Source: an uncultured Bacteroidota bacterium
Lineage (GTDB): Bacteria; Bacteroidota; Bacteroidia; Bacteroidales; F082
Reading direction: 5' to 3'
DNA length: 60,804 bases
Assembly (NCBI GenBank): GCA_900542475.1
Contig: UQNO01000009.1
Location: forward strand, 1-60,804
The position numbers and the translations under genes are program-made. Shown in pieces: positions 1-8,640 of this stretch (its first letter is position 1; each line of letters starts with the position of its first letter). The notes under the pieces were generated by a model, which saw nothing but the letters and a program-made list of their open reading frames with translations, did not search any database and was not told where the DNA came from.

Positions 1-1027
1 TCTCCTCGCGACCGCTTAAAAGTCTGCCGTAGAAATCAAAATGTGTATCTATAAAGTCGTCGCTGAGATAATTCGCGGCTCCGTTGATGACGTTCCATGC
101 AAAATAGGCTTTTAAGACTTCAATGTTGGTGTCGCCAAGCACGGCATCGACCTCTTTGATATATTCAGGCTGTGCGATGTTGAAACTCTTCATACCGTCA
201 ATGACGCCTATCGTCTCGAAATAATTCCTCCAGTTGATATTTGGTGTCATCGACATCGCCTCCTCAACGGTAAAACGGTGGAATGTGGCTTGCGGATTGC
301 GGTTTTCAAGTCGGGTGTTCTGCGATTTTGCAAGACGTGTTTCGAGGTCCATCACCATCTGGGCGAGTTCATTAGCCCCGATGCCCGTCATCTTGTCGAA
401 GCCGGTCATGGCGAACTCTTTTGTCATAAGCTCCACGTATCCTTTGCGTATGTTGACGTTATTACCCTCGTCGGTGAGATAATAATCGCGGTCGCCGAGT
501 CCTGTTCCCGACTGGTAAACCCAAGCAATGCACATGTTGGCATCGTCGGTGTCAGCCTCGCCGAAAGTTGCAAAGAACGCAAAACCCCCATGACGATGCA
601 TTTCAAGCAGTGCGTTTCCTACATCGTCCTTGGTCTTTATGTCTTTTATTGTCTCGAGATAAGGCATGATTGGCGCCGCTCCTTGCTCCTGCAAACGAAT
701 GCTGTCCATGCCGGTGTTGTAGAACATCGCTATCTTCTCGGCTATTGAGCCTTTAGGGTTTTCATTTCCACTTACGTTGTCGATGATGTCGCGTAAATCT
801 TTCCGTGCGTTTTCCGCGAGCGCGTCGAAAGCGCCATAGCGTGAGTGCTCGGCGTCGAGAGGATTGTTTTTCATCCAACCGCCGCAGGCATATTGGTAAA
901 AATCATCATGCAGCCGTGCAGTGGTGTCGAGGTTGTTTGTGTCAATGCCAGAGGTCGGAGCAGCCTTGTGCTGACAACCGGTAACGAGAATAGCCATAGT
1001 CGCAATTGTTAATAATGTCTTTTTCAT
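1..1027 (-). CDS. M13 family metallopeptidase lipoprotein, 3' end cut off
   Basis: This is the N-terminal part of a PepO/neprilysin-like zinc endopeptidase; the gene runs off the left edge, so the catalytic HExxH half is not in the window. The start ATG (1025-1027) opens a lipoprotein signal (MKKTLLTIATMAILVTGC), so the protein is probably anchored to a membrane facing the periplasm or surface. The M13 N-terminal domain is recognisable by DDFYQYACGGWM near residue 40, DALAENARKDLRDI and the family motif GLGDRDYYL around residue 190. A -7 element (TAATTTTG on the minus strand, 1052-1059) lies upstream, back to back with the promoter of the divergent helicase gene. The family cleaves small peptides; the substrate here is unknown. 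Confidence 0.9.
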   Translation of the reverse strand, partial: MKKTLLTIATMAILVTGCQHKAAPTSGIDTNNLDTTARLHDDFYQYACGGWMKNNPLDAEHSRYGAFDALAENARKDLRDIIDNVSGNENPKGSIAEKIAMFYNTGMDSIRLQEQGAAPIMPYLETIKDIKTKDDVGNALLEMHRHGGFAFFATFGEADTDDANMCIAWVYQSGTGLGDRDYYLTDEGNNVNIRKGYVELMTKEFAMTGFDKMTGIGANELAQMVMDLETRLAKSQNTRLENRNPQATFHRFTVEEAMSMTPNINWRNYFETIGVIDGMKSFNIAQPEYIKEVDAVLGDTNIEVLKAYFAWNVINGAANYLSDDFIDTHFDFYGRLLSGREE

Positions 1028-1078
1028 TAAAGTGATTTTTTAAACAAGACGCAAAATTACGAAATAATTGGTTTTGTT

Positions 1079-1109
1079 TTTGAAGTTTGCGGATTTATTG
1101 CTACTTTTG
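1079..1109 (+). promoter_or_regulatory. Bacteroidetes-type promoter of the giant helicase gene
   Basis: TTTG at 1079-1082 and TACTTTTG at 1102-1109 are separated by 19 bases, matching the -33/-7 consensus of the Bacteroidetes primary sigma factor. The helicase ATG follows 31 bases after the -7 element. No strong Shine-Dalgarno is present, as is usual in this phylum. Confidence 0.6.
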
Positions 1110-1139
1110 CATTTTGATTCATCGTAGAACATTTTTTAG

Positions 1140-4100
1140 ATGCCAGGATTAAATGGTTATTTGAGCATGTTTAAAAATGGTTTTTTGTCAAACAAAAAAC
1201 TGTCGGGTCTTGTGTTTATTGATGTCGAGGTCGGATTGAACGACAAGAAAGCCCGTGATTTTGGAGCGGCAAAGGAATTTGACGCAGGGATTCATACTTC
1301 GTCAAAAAAGGAATTCAAACGTTATATTGCAGATTTTGAATATGTTTGCGGACATAACATCATTCATCATGATTTGAAGTTTTTGTCCGATATTGATGGC
1401 ATCAATCAGAAAAAAGCCATCGACACGCTGTATCTCTCCCCGTTGTTTTTCCCGAAGAAACCGTATCATAAGTTGTTGAAAGACGACAAGCTGCAGTCTG
1501 ATGAGTTTAATAATCCACTCAACGACTGTATTAAGGCTCGGGCTTTGTTTTACGATGAAATAAATGCCTTCAACGAACTTTCCGAAAACCAAAAAGCCAT
1601 TTATTACGGGCTGCTTCATGAAGTGGCAGAGTTTAAACACTTTTTCAATTATTTGAATTTTAGTATTGAAACATTTGACTTTACATCAAAAATAGCAGTT
1701 GTTTTTGATAAAAAGATATGCAAAAACGCTCCTTTAGAGCGATTGGTGCAGATGTATCCTGTGGAATTGGCTTATGCGTTGGCTTTGATTTCAACGGACG
1801 ACAACACTTCTGTCACGCCGCCATGGCTCGTCAGAAATTTTCCAGATATTGAAAATGTTTTGAAACTTCTTTGCAACACGCCCTGTCATGACGAGCAATG
1901 TGAATATTGTAGAAACAAACTTGATATTCACAAGGGTTTGAAAAACGTTTTTGGATATGATGAGTTTCGTGCATACGACGGTGAGCCATTGCAGGAGCAG
2001 GCTGTCCAGTCGGCAATTGACGGCGATTCGCTTTTGGCGATTTTTCCGACAGGTGGAGGCAAGTCGCTTGCTTTCCAGCTGCCGGCGATAATGTCTGGAA
2101 GGGCGGTGCATGGTCTTACTGTTGTTATTTCACCCTTGCAGTCGTTGATGAAAGACCAGGTTGACAATCTCGCGGAGCGGGGCATTGCAGAATCCGTGAC
2201 TATCAATGGACTGCTTGACCCGATAAGCAGGGCGGATGCTTTTGAGCGTTTGACCAATGGCAGCGCTACTTTGCTGTATATTTCACCGGAAATGCTTCGG
2301 TCTAAAACAATTGAGAAAATTTTGCTTTCGCGAAATGTGGTGCGCTTTGTCATCGATGAAGCACACTGTTTCTCGGCATGGGGACAGGATTTCAGAGTCG
2401 ATTATCTTCATATTGGTGACTTCATACGAAATCTTCAAGAGAAAAAACGAATGGCGACAGCGATTCCTGTTTCTTGTTTTACTGCAACTGCAAAACAGAA
2501 GGTCGTTTCTGACATTTGCGATTATTTTAAGCGCAAAATGAATGTCGATTTGAAATTATTCGCATCGTCGGCGGCAAGAAAAAACTTGCATTATTCAGTT
2601 ATTTATGCGGAAACAGAAAATGACAAATATAATTTGTTGCGCAGCTTGGTGCTTGGAAATGATTGTCCGACAATAATTTACGTTTCACGTACCAGAAAAA
2701 CAGAAGAACTTGCGCATAAGCTTTGTAGAGATGGGATTTCTGCATTGCCGTTTAATGGGAAAATGAATCCCAAAGACAAAATCGCCAATCAAAACGACTT
2801 TATAGCTAACAAAGTGAAGGCAATGGTGGCAACTTCGGCATTCGGAATGGGAGTTGACAAGAAAGATGTCGGTATGGTTGTTCATTACGACATCTCCGAT
2901 TCTCTTGAAAACTATGTGCAGGAGGCTGGTCGTGCAGGCCGCGACCCAAATACCAATGCAAAATGCTACGTGCTTTATAGCGATAGCGACCTTGACAAAC
3001 ATTTTATTCTTCTGAACCAAACAAAGTTGAGCATCAGTGAAATACAACAAATTTGGAAAGCTGTTAAAGTCTTTACTCGTCAACGAAGACGCATTTGTTG
3101 CTCGGCATTGGAGCTTGCTCGGCAAGCAGGCTGGAATGAAGAAGTGACAGATGTTGAAACACGAGTTCGTACAGCCATTGCCGCTCTCGAAGAAGCAGGA
3201 TATGTGAAACGTGGCAATAACGTGCCTCATGTTTTTGCGACCGGAATCATGGTGAAAAACACGGATGAGGCACGCCAGCGGATAACATCGTCAAAGTTAT
3301 TTGCCAACGAAAATGAAAAACAAAATGCAATTCGAATAATAAAATCTTTGATTTCTAAAAAGCATATTACTGAAGCCGTTGACGATGAAGCCGAATCGAG
3401 AGTTGACTATATGGCTGACATGCTCGGAATGACAAAAGAATCTGTGATAAATACAGTGAATCTTTTGCGTCAGGAAGGCATTCTGACGGACTCGAACGAT
3501 ATGTCGGCTTACATCGAGCACTCCGAATTGAAGTCTAAACAGATTTATTACAAGTTTGCAAAATTGGAGCAGTTTTTATTGACTGTGATTGCAGAGGAAG
3601 ATTCGCATTTTACTTATAAAATGTTAAATGAGAAGGCTTTGGATAACGACATTGATTCTACGATAAAAAATATTAAAACTATTTTATATTTTCTGTCGAT
3701 AAAATCATATATCAAAAAGCGCGAAAACGCAGGAAATGGTGTTGTTAATGCTGTCTTGTGCCAGGATTTAGACAATATTTTGCATAAAAGCGGAAAAAGA
3801 ATCGATATTTGCAGGTTTATTATTGAAAACATCTACAAAAACAACGTCAATAAAGAGAATGAAAGTGGTTTTATGGCAGTGCAATTTTCGATAACCAATT
3901 TGTATAAAGAACTTGTCGAGCATCAAAAAAATGATATGTTCGCAAAGAGTGAGAATTATCAAATAGGTGATGTCGAGGAAGCACTTCTTTATCTTTCAAA
4001 AATCGGGGCATTGAAACTCGAGGGCGGTTTTCTTGTGATTTACAATGCGATGGAATTGGATCGTCTCAAAGAGGCGAAATTTACTTATAACGCCAACGAT

Positions 4101-5993
4101 TACAAGAAACTTGACGAATTTTACAAACAAAAGCAGCAACAAATTCACATAGTCGGTGAATATGCCAATATGATGGTGCGTGATTATGATGCAGCTCTGC
4201 AATATGTCCAGGATTATTTCCACCTGGATTATAAACTTTTCATTTTAAAATATTTTAAAGGCGAGCGTCTTACGGATATTAAGCGCAATATGACACCATG
4301 CAAATATAAAAAATTGTTTGGCGGGCTTTCAGAAAAACAACGTGAGATAATCAACGACAGCCGATCAAAATATATTGTTGTCGCAGCAGGGCCCGGCAGC
4401 GGAAAGACACGCGTTCTCGTTCACAAACTTGCGTCCTTGCTGCTGATGGAAGATGTGAAACACGAGCAACTGTTGATGCTGACGTTCTCAAGGGCGGCGG
4501 CTACGGAATTCAAACAGAGACTGTTGGAATTAATCGGCAATGCGGCATATTTCGTTGAAATCAAAACATTCCATTCATTCAGTTTCGACTTGTTGGGAAA
4601 AACAGGAAATCTTGAAGATTCAGATGATGTGGTGCAAAGGGCTGCAGAGTTGATTGAAAGAGGTGAAGCCGAGCAAGGACGTATAAACAAAGCGGTTTTA
4701 GTTATCGACGAGGCTCAAGATATGGATGAAAAAGAGTATTCCCTCGTCAGAGCATTGATGAAAAACAATGAGGAAATGCGTGTTGTGGCTGTCGGCGACG
4801 ATGACCAGAATATTTTTGAATTTAGAGGCTCTGACAGCAAATACATGCAGTCGTTAATCACAGAAATGCACGCCGCAAAGTATGAAATGACCGAAAACTA
4901 CCGCAGTGTGCATAATATCGTGAGTTTCGCCAATGATTTTGTCAGGAGAATAACTCGAAGAATGAAATCATCACCTTGTGTTTCCATGGTTTTGGAAAAA
5001 GGTCTTGTCCGGATAACAAAACATGAATCTGAAAACATGGAAATTCCATTGACAGAGCAGGTAGTTGACACATACCATAATGAGAAGGCTTGTGTGCTCA
5101 CCAACACAAATGACGAGGCTGCGCGTGTCGTCGGACTTTTGATAAAAAAAGGAGTCAATGCCAAATTGATACAATCGACCAACGGCTTCCGCTTTGGTAA
5201 CCTGGCTGAAATCAGATATTTTTTGAGAGTGATAGACGATGGGTTGAAATCACCGGTGATTAGCGAAGAGCACTGGCAGGAAGCAAAACGAAAAACCATC
5301 GAAAAATATCAAAACAGCTCTTGTATCAATTATATCAAAGAGTTTTTCACGTCGTTTGAGCGTGTGAACAAGGTGAAATATCTTGGCGACTTGGTGGATT
5401 TTGTCTTTGAATCGGAACTTGAGGATTTTTGTGGCGAAGGCGCGCAAACAGTGTTTGTTTCAACAATTCATAAATCAAAAGGCCGCGAGTTCGACACTGT
5501 TTATATGCTTCTTGATAATGTCAATGTAACCGCCGACGCCGATGTTAGAAAACTGTATGTGGGAATGACCAGGGCAAAAAAGAATCTGTATATTCATTGC
5601 AACACTGATGTTTTTGCCAATGTTGACAAGAGAACGGTCGATTTCAGGTTGGATAAGGCGAAGTATCCGGTTGCAGACGAAATAACACTGCAATTATCAC
5701 ATAAGGACGTGTTTCTCGGTTTTTTTAAAGATAAAAAAACATTGGTGCTAAAGCAACAGGCAGGCATGTCGTTGATATATAACAATGGATATTTGAGGCT
5801 TCAATCAGGTGACGATGTCGCATATCTTTCAAAGCAGAAACGTTTTGAATTGAAGGAATGGGCAAGGAAAGGCTATCAAGTGCAATCGGCGAAAATCAAC
5901 TACATTTTGGCATGGAAAGGCAAAGACGATGAGGAAGAAACAGCGGTTTTATTACCCGAACTTGTTTTAAAGAAAGATAATATTATATCGTAA
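1140..5993 (+). CDS. Fused DEDD exonuclease - RecQ helicase - UvrD-like helicase (1617 aa)
   Basis: The protein joins three DNA-processing modules. Residues ~20-140 resemble a DnaQ-type DEDD 3'-5' exonuclease: FIDVE (D28, E30), GHNIIHHD (D78) and a final Asp near 129, where the usual His of the third motif is not evident. Residues ~280-700 are a RecQ superfamily 2 helicase with Walker A FPTGGGKS (~303), IDEAHCFSAWG (~404), helicase-C GMGVDKKDVGMVVHYD and a winged-helix-like segment. Residues ~1070-1500 are a UvrD/PcrA superfamily 1 helicase: AAGPGSGKTR (~1082), VIDEAQDMDE (~1187), STIHKSKGREFD (~1441) and VGMTRAKKNL (~1472). It is much longer than RecQ (about 600 aa) or UvrD (about 720 aa). 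Such fusions occur in Bacteroidetes; a role in repair or anti-phage defence is inference. It is the gene directly left of the R-M insertion. Confidence 0.85.
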   Translation: MPGLNGYLSMFKNGFLSNKKLSGLVFIDVEVGLNDKKARDFGAAKEFDAGIHTSSKKEFKRYIADFEYVCGHNIIHHDLKFLSDIDGINQKKAIDTLYLSPLFFPKKPYHKLLKDDKLQSDEFNNPLNDCIKARALFYDEINAFNELSENQKAIYYGLLHEVAEFKHFFNYLNFSIETFDFTSKIAVVFDKKICKNAPLERLVQMYPVELAYALALISTDDNTSVTPPWLVRNFPDIENVLKLLCNTPCHDEQCEYCRNKLDIHKGLKNVFGYDEFRAYDGEPLQEQAVQSAIDGDSLLAIFPTGGGKSLAFQLPAIMSGRAVHGLTVVISPLQSLMKDQVDNLAERGIAESVTINGLLDPISRADAFERLTNGSATLLYISPEMLRSKTIEKILLSRNVVRFVIDEAHCFSAWGQDFRVDYLHIGDFIRNLQEKKRMATAIPVSCFTATAKQKVVSDICDYFKRKMNVDLKLFASSAARKNLHYSVIYAETENDKYNLLRSLVLGNDCPTIIYVSRTRKTEELAHKLCRDGISALPFNGKMNPKDKIANQNDFIANKVKAMVATSAFGMGVDKKDVGMVVHYDISDSLENYVQEAGRAGRDPNTNAKCYVLYSDSDLDKHFILLNQTKLSISEIQQIWKAVKVFTRQRRRICCSALELARQAGWNEEVTDVETRVRTAIAALEEAGYVKRGNNVPHVFATGIMVKNTDEARQRITSSKLFANENEKQNAIRIIKSLISKKHITEAVDDEAESRVDYMADMLGMTKESVINTVNLLRQEGILTDSNDMSAYIEHSELKSKQIYYKFAKLEQFLLTVIAEEDSHFTYKMLNEKALDNDIDSTIKNIKTILYFLSIKSYIKKRENAGNGVVNAVLCQDLDNILHKSGKRIDICRFIIENIYKNNVNKENESGFMAVQFSITNLYKELVEHQKNDMFAKSENYQIGDVEEALLYLSKIGALKLEGGFLVIYNAMELDRLKEAKFTYNANDYKKLDEFYKQKQQQIHIVGEYANMMVRDYDAALQYVQDYFHLDYKLFILKYFKGERLTDIKRNMTPCKYKKLFGGLSEKQREIINDSRSKYIVVAAGPGSGKTRVLVHKLASLLLMEDVKHEQLLMLTFSRAAATEFKQRLLELIGNAAYFVEIKTFHSFSFDLLGKTGNLEDSDDVVQRAAELIERGEAEQGRINKAVLVIDEAQDMDEKEYSLVRALMKNNEEMRVVAVGDDDQNIFEFRGSDSKYMQSLITEMHAAKYEMTENYRSVHNIVSFANDFVRRITRRMKSSPCVSMVLEKGLVRITKHESENMEIPLTEQVVDTYHNEKACVLTNTNDEAARVVGLLIKKGVNAKLIQSTNGFRFGNLAEIRYFLRVIDDGLKSPVISEEHWQEAKRKTIEKYQNSSCINYIKEFFTSFERVNKVKYLGDLVDFVFESELEDFCGEGAQTVFVSTIHKSKGREFDTVYMLLDNVNVTADADVRKLYVGMTRAKKNLYIHCNTDVFANVDKRTVDFRLDKAKYPVADEITLQLSHKDVFLGFFKDKKTLVLKQQAGMSLIYNNGYLRLQSGDDVAYLSKQKRFELKEWARKGYQVQSAKINYILAWKGKDDEEETAVLLPELVLKKDNIIS

Positions 5994-6009
5994 ATTTAAA
6001 TCTTATGAC

Positions 6010-6116
6010 ATGACAACGGCGTCATCGTCAGCAATCCGTCGGCTCGTTATCTTGTGTTTGTGGAAGCCGTCATGGAACAGCTTGTCAAGTTTTTGAAAAA
6101 AATGCTTGGTTTTTCA
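6010..6116. repeat. Left copy of the direct repeat flanking the R-M system
   Basis: This 107-bp copy matches 8478-8583 at every base except one extra A in an A-run (seven A here, six there). It begins ATGACAACGGCG and ends GGTTTTTCA. One frame reads as protein-like sequence (DNGVIVSNPSARYLVFVEAV, then MEQLVKFLKK), which suggests the repeat was part of a gene's 3' end. It starts 16 bases after the helicase stop codon. The two copies bracket the methyltransferase, the endonuclease and a toxin-like remnant. Confidence 0.9.
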
Positions 6117-6146
6117 GGAAAAAACACTGTCACGTCGAAAACAGGT

Positions 6147-7166
6147 TTAATCCATCGCCTGTTTATTGCCTGTTTTAGTTTGATATTTGGCTTGTTTTTC
6201 ACTTGCATAATGCAATAAACGCTCTTCTGGATCCCAATTATCAAAATCAATTTCCATATTACGTTGATTATGAGGGTTATCCAAGTATTTTTTAATTGCA
6301 GATGCCACAAACTTTGCTAAATTGACAGGCACGGCATTGCCAATCATCTGTTCCAGTTCGGTCTTGTTGCCGGAAAACTTGAAATCTCGTGGAAAAGTTT
6401 GAATGTAACTGCGTTCCAATGTTGTCAACGGACGAATTCCTTCTTTGGATTTTACGGGGTCATTCGGATGGATTTGATATCCATCTGGCATGGGTCTGTT
6501 AACGCCACGTATTGTAGGACTTGGTTCGTCTATGCTAAATATTCCCCTTCTGGCATAACTTCTTGGATGGCGATAATAGTATTCTATGCCTAAAGTGTTG
6601 CCAAAATAGTCTCTCATCGTCATTGGATTATGGGAAAGACCCGATGCAATATATGGTTCCATGAATCCGTCCATTTCGTTTTGTTTTCCAATAAGAAAAA
6701 AGCGTTTGCGTTTTTGAGGCACACCACAGTAGCTTGCATCAAGAATATGTTGTGACAACCCATATCCGGCGTTTTTGAACACCTCTTTGGCTTCAATTAG
6801 TTTTTGAGTTTGGGTTATTCTTTCAACATTTTCCATTACGAACCACTTGGATTTTATTTTGCTTATTATGTGGGCATAATGGACGGTTAAGTCACCCCTG
6901 CCTCCACTCTCATTGCGTTTTCCGGCTGGTGAGAAATCCTGACAAGGAGGTCCCCCTATGATCATGTCAGGTTTCAAATCAGCTATATATGCGGAACACT
7001 CTGCCACATTGCTTAAGTCTAACTTTTCAACTTTATGGCTGAAATTGTTTTTGTACACATTCAGAGCCGAATTCCAATTGTCAAATGCTGCTATGACATC
7101 AAAGCCGGCCTTTTCAAAGCCAAGACTTAATCCCCCGCAACCGCAAAATAAATCAACAACTCTCAT
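6147..7166 (-). CDS. DNA (cytosine-5) methyltransferase of a type II R-M system
   Basis: This AdoMet-dependent enzyme methylates cytosine within a specific site to protect host DNA from the adjacent nuclease. Conserved C5 motifs appear in order: motif I DLFCGCGGLSLGFEKAG at the N-terminus, motif IV GGPPCQDFSPAGKR with the catalytic Cys, motif VI MENVERI, motif VIII CGVPQKRKRFFLIGK, a short target-recognition region, then motif X MIGNAVPVNLAKFV. I start at the ATG 7164-7166; a frame extension from an upstream TTG (7175) would overlap the endonuclease. The endonuclease stop (7168-7170) and this ATG are one base apart, so the two are co-transcribed with the nuclease first. At about 339 aa it has a typical length. 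The C-terminus, next to the left repeat, appears complete. Confidence 0.93.
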   Translation of the reverse strand: MRVVDLFCGCGGLSLGFEKAGFDVIAAFDNWNSALNVYKNNFSHKVEKLDLSNVAECSAYIADLKPDMIIGGPPCQDFSPAGKRNESGGRGDLTVHYAHIISKIKSKWFVMENVERITQTQKLIEAKEVFKNAGYGLSQHILDASYCGVPQKRKRFFLIGKQNEMDGFMEPYIASGLSHNPMTMRDYFGNTLGIEYYYRHPRSYARRGIFSIDEPSPTIRGVNRPMPDGYQIHPNDPVKSKEGIRPLTTLERSYIQTFPRDFKFSGNKTELEQMIGNAVPVNLAKFVASAIKKYLDNPHNQRNMEIDFDNWDPEERLLHYASEKQAKYQTKTGNKQAMD

Positions 7167-7167
7167 T

Positions 7168-8241
7168 TTAATCAAATATTTCAGGACTATTTACCAATAC
7201 AGCGTCGAATCTTCTTTCAGGGCTCAACAACTCTTGCCCGCCGCCAAGGATAATATTTTTAATCTCGAATTTTGAAATTCTTGGTTTTACAACCTCCTCG
7301 CATTTCAAAAACTCATGTGCTTTAGACCCCGGCAAGGCAAAGGCTTTGTCATTGGCAAGATTATATGACTGAAGCCGTATAATCCGTTTATAGTCGAAAG
7401 TGTCGTATGTCACATAATCAAGCAACATCTTGTATATCCAAATGATAGTTCTATGAAAACGGTTTATTTTTTTTATATCTTGGTCGTCTTCAGTACAACA
7501 CATCTGAATTATTGATAAATTAGACCAAACAAACACATCAAGGCAATCCTCTCTCAAACGCATTTTATTACCTTCGGTTTTCCAAATTGGTTGTATTATC
7601 AATGGTTTTTGTTTATCAACCATGTCTGTTGAGATTGCAAGTACAGATGCCAGGATTTTATCATACACGGGAAGAACCTCGTTGATTTCCTCCCAATGGT
7701 TTATTTGGGGTACTTTGCGAAGCATTGACCGTAATTTTTCTTTCTTTTCCAAAGTATTGTAGTTGGCACAAATACTGCAGGCAAGGAAACATATTGTTGG
7801 AGGTCGCATAACTATTTCAGCACCCCATAAAGATTCATCCAAAGATTTTGTGGTGTTGTCAGGCAAGGCTGTTAGTTTCACCTCTAAACCGGATAAAACC
7901 TCATTCGTTTTGTGATTTATCATTACCAGGTCGATTTTTTCACGTTCGCCTTGATAATAAATCTCGTAAGGAGCAAATCCGGCTTCGTAATTGTAATATG
8001 CGTTGTCGCTTAAAGGATCAATTCCTAATAGTTCTTGGCTTTCTATTGTGTCGTGGTATATTTCGTTGTTTTTTGTCGTTTTTATGTATATCGGTTTTAA
8101 ACCTTTTGAATACATATATGCGACTATGGAAGCAGGAAAAGAACTGTTAAATTGGTTTTTCCCCCAACATTCTGGTTTTGTATAATCTCTACTTGAATGC
8201 TTTTGACCAAAAAGTCCTGGTTTTGTATTCTTTTCTGCCAT
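7168..8241 (-). CDS. Type II restriction endonuclease, HindVP-like
   Basis: The N-terminus (GLFGQKHSSRDY, then WGKNQFNSSFPASIVAYM) resembles the HindVP restriction endonuclease family. A PD-(D/E)XK-type centre is suggested by KIDLVMI followed by GLEVKLTALPD. The start is chosen at ATG 8239-8241 because GGAGGG sits six bases upstream, a strong Shine-Dalgarno unusual for this window; it removes 19 residues from the longest frame and leaves about 357 aa. Gene order (R upstream of M, one-base gap) and the pairing with a C5 methyltransferase support a type II R-M system. HindVP enzymes cut a GRCGYC-type site, but specificity here cannot be read from sequence. The strong ribosome-binding site suggests transfer from elsewhere. 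Confidence 0.75.
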   Translation of the reverse strand: MAEKNTKPGLFGQKHSSRDYTKPECWGKNQFNSSFPASIVAYMYSKGLKPIYIKTTKNNEIYHDTIESQELLGIDPLSDNAYYNYEAGFAPYEIYYQGEREKIDLVMINHKTNEVLSGLEVKLTALPDNTTKSLDESLWGAEIVMRPPTICFLACSICANYNTLEKKEKLRSMLRKVPQINHWEEINEVLPVYDKILASVLAISTDMVDKQKPLIIQPIWKTEGNKMRLREDCLDVFVWSNLSIIQMCCTEDDQDIKKINRFHRTIIWIYKMLLDYVTYDTFDYKRIIRLQSYNLANDKAFALPGSKAHEFLKCEEVVKPRISKFEIKNIILGGGQELLSPERRFDAVLVNSPEIFD

Positions 8242-8271
8242 AATAATCCCTCCAATTAAACTAACGTCACA

Positions 8272-8293
8272 CAAAAATAATTTAGCAAAAATA
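8272..8293 (-). promoter_or_regulatory. Two overlapping candidate -7 elements for the R-M operon
   Basis: CAAAAATA at 8272-8279 and again at 8286-8293 reads TATTTTTG on the minus strand, 31 and 45 bases upstream of the endonuclease ATG. A -33 candidate (CAAA, 8296-8299) is 16 bases from the first. Which one is used is unclear, so this is a weak call. Confidence 0.4.
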
Positions 8294-8324
8294 AACAAAT
8301 TTTGCGAACGAGTATATTTATTTC

Positions 8325-8477
8325 AGAAAAAAATGCGACATCGTCGAGATAAATTTCATGTTTCCCGATGAAATGGGCAAACCACATCAAGTCTTTGTCG
8401 TTTCAAACAACGAATTGCAGATGGATGAAGGATTTATTTATCTTGATATGATTTCTTCAAAACCCCGGAGAGTGTAG
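8325..8477 (+). pseudogene. MazF/PemK-like toxin remnant
   Basis: Reading from 8325 with no start codon, the frame gives CDIVEINFMFPDEMGKPHQV, then FVVSNNELQMDEGFIYL and DMISSKP before a TAG at 8475-8477. This resembles the N-terminal half of MazF/PemK-family endoribonuclease toxins (GDIV.v.F...D...KP...vVSN...........ISSKP), which are normally about 110 aa. Both the start and the C-terminal half are missing, and no antitoxin gene is nearby. A one-base shift after the SSKP codons would continue into the frame of the adjoining direct repeat. It lies between the endonuclease promoter and the right repeat, so it may have travelled with the R-M genes or be a relic of the insertion site. Confidence 0.5.
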
Positions 8478-8583
8478 ATGACAACGGCGTCATCGTCAGC
8501 AATCCGTCGGCTCGTTATCTTGTGTTTGTGGAAGCCGTCATGGAACAGCTTGTCAAGTTTTTGAAAAAATGCTTGGTTTTTCA
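8478..8583. repeat. Right copy of the direct repeat flanking the R-M system
   Basis: This 106-bp copy is identical to 6010-6116 apart from one A in a homopolymer. The bases that follow hold a -7 element (TATTTTTG, 8597-8604) for the Na/phosphate cotransporter, and a possible -33 (CTTG, 8572-8575) falls inside the repeat, so the repeat may contribute to that promoter. Confidence 0.9.
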
Positions 8584-8640
8584 TAAAAATGTTTTTTATT
8601 TTTGCAAGTCGTTTTCAGTGTAAAAACTAAACATTTATAA

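Noticed and set aside
6010..6116. Insertion sequence terminal repeats
   Set aside because: The copies are direct, not inverted, 106-107 bp long, and no transposase lies between them.
7168..8241. Type I or type IIG restriction enzyme
   Set aside because: There is no helicase or methyltransferase motif in the nuclease gene, and no specificity subunit; the R and M genes are separate as in ordinary type II systems.
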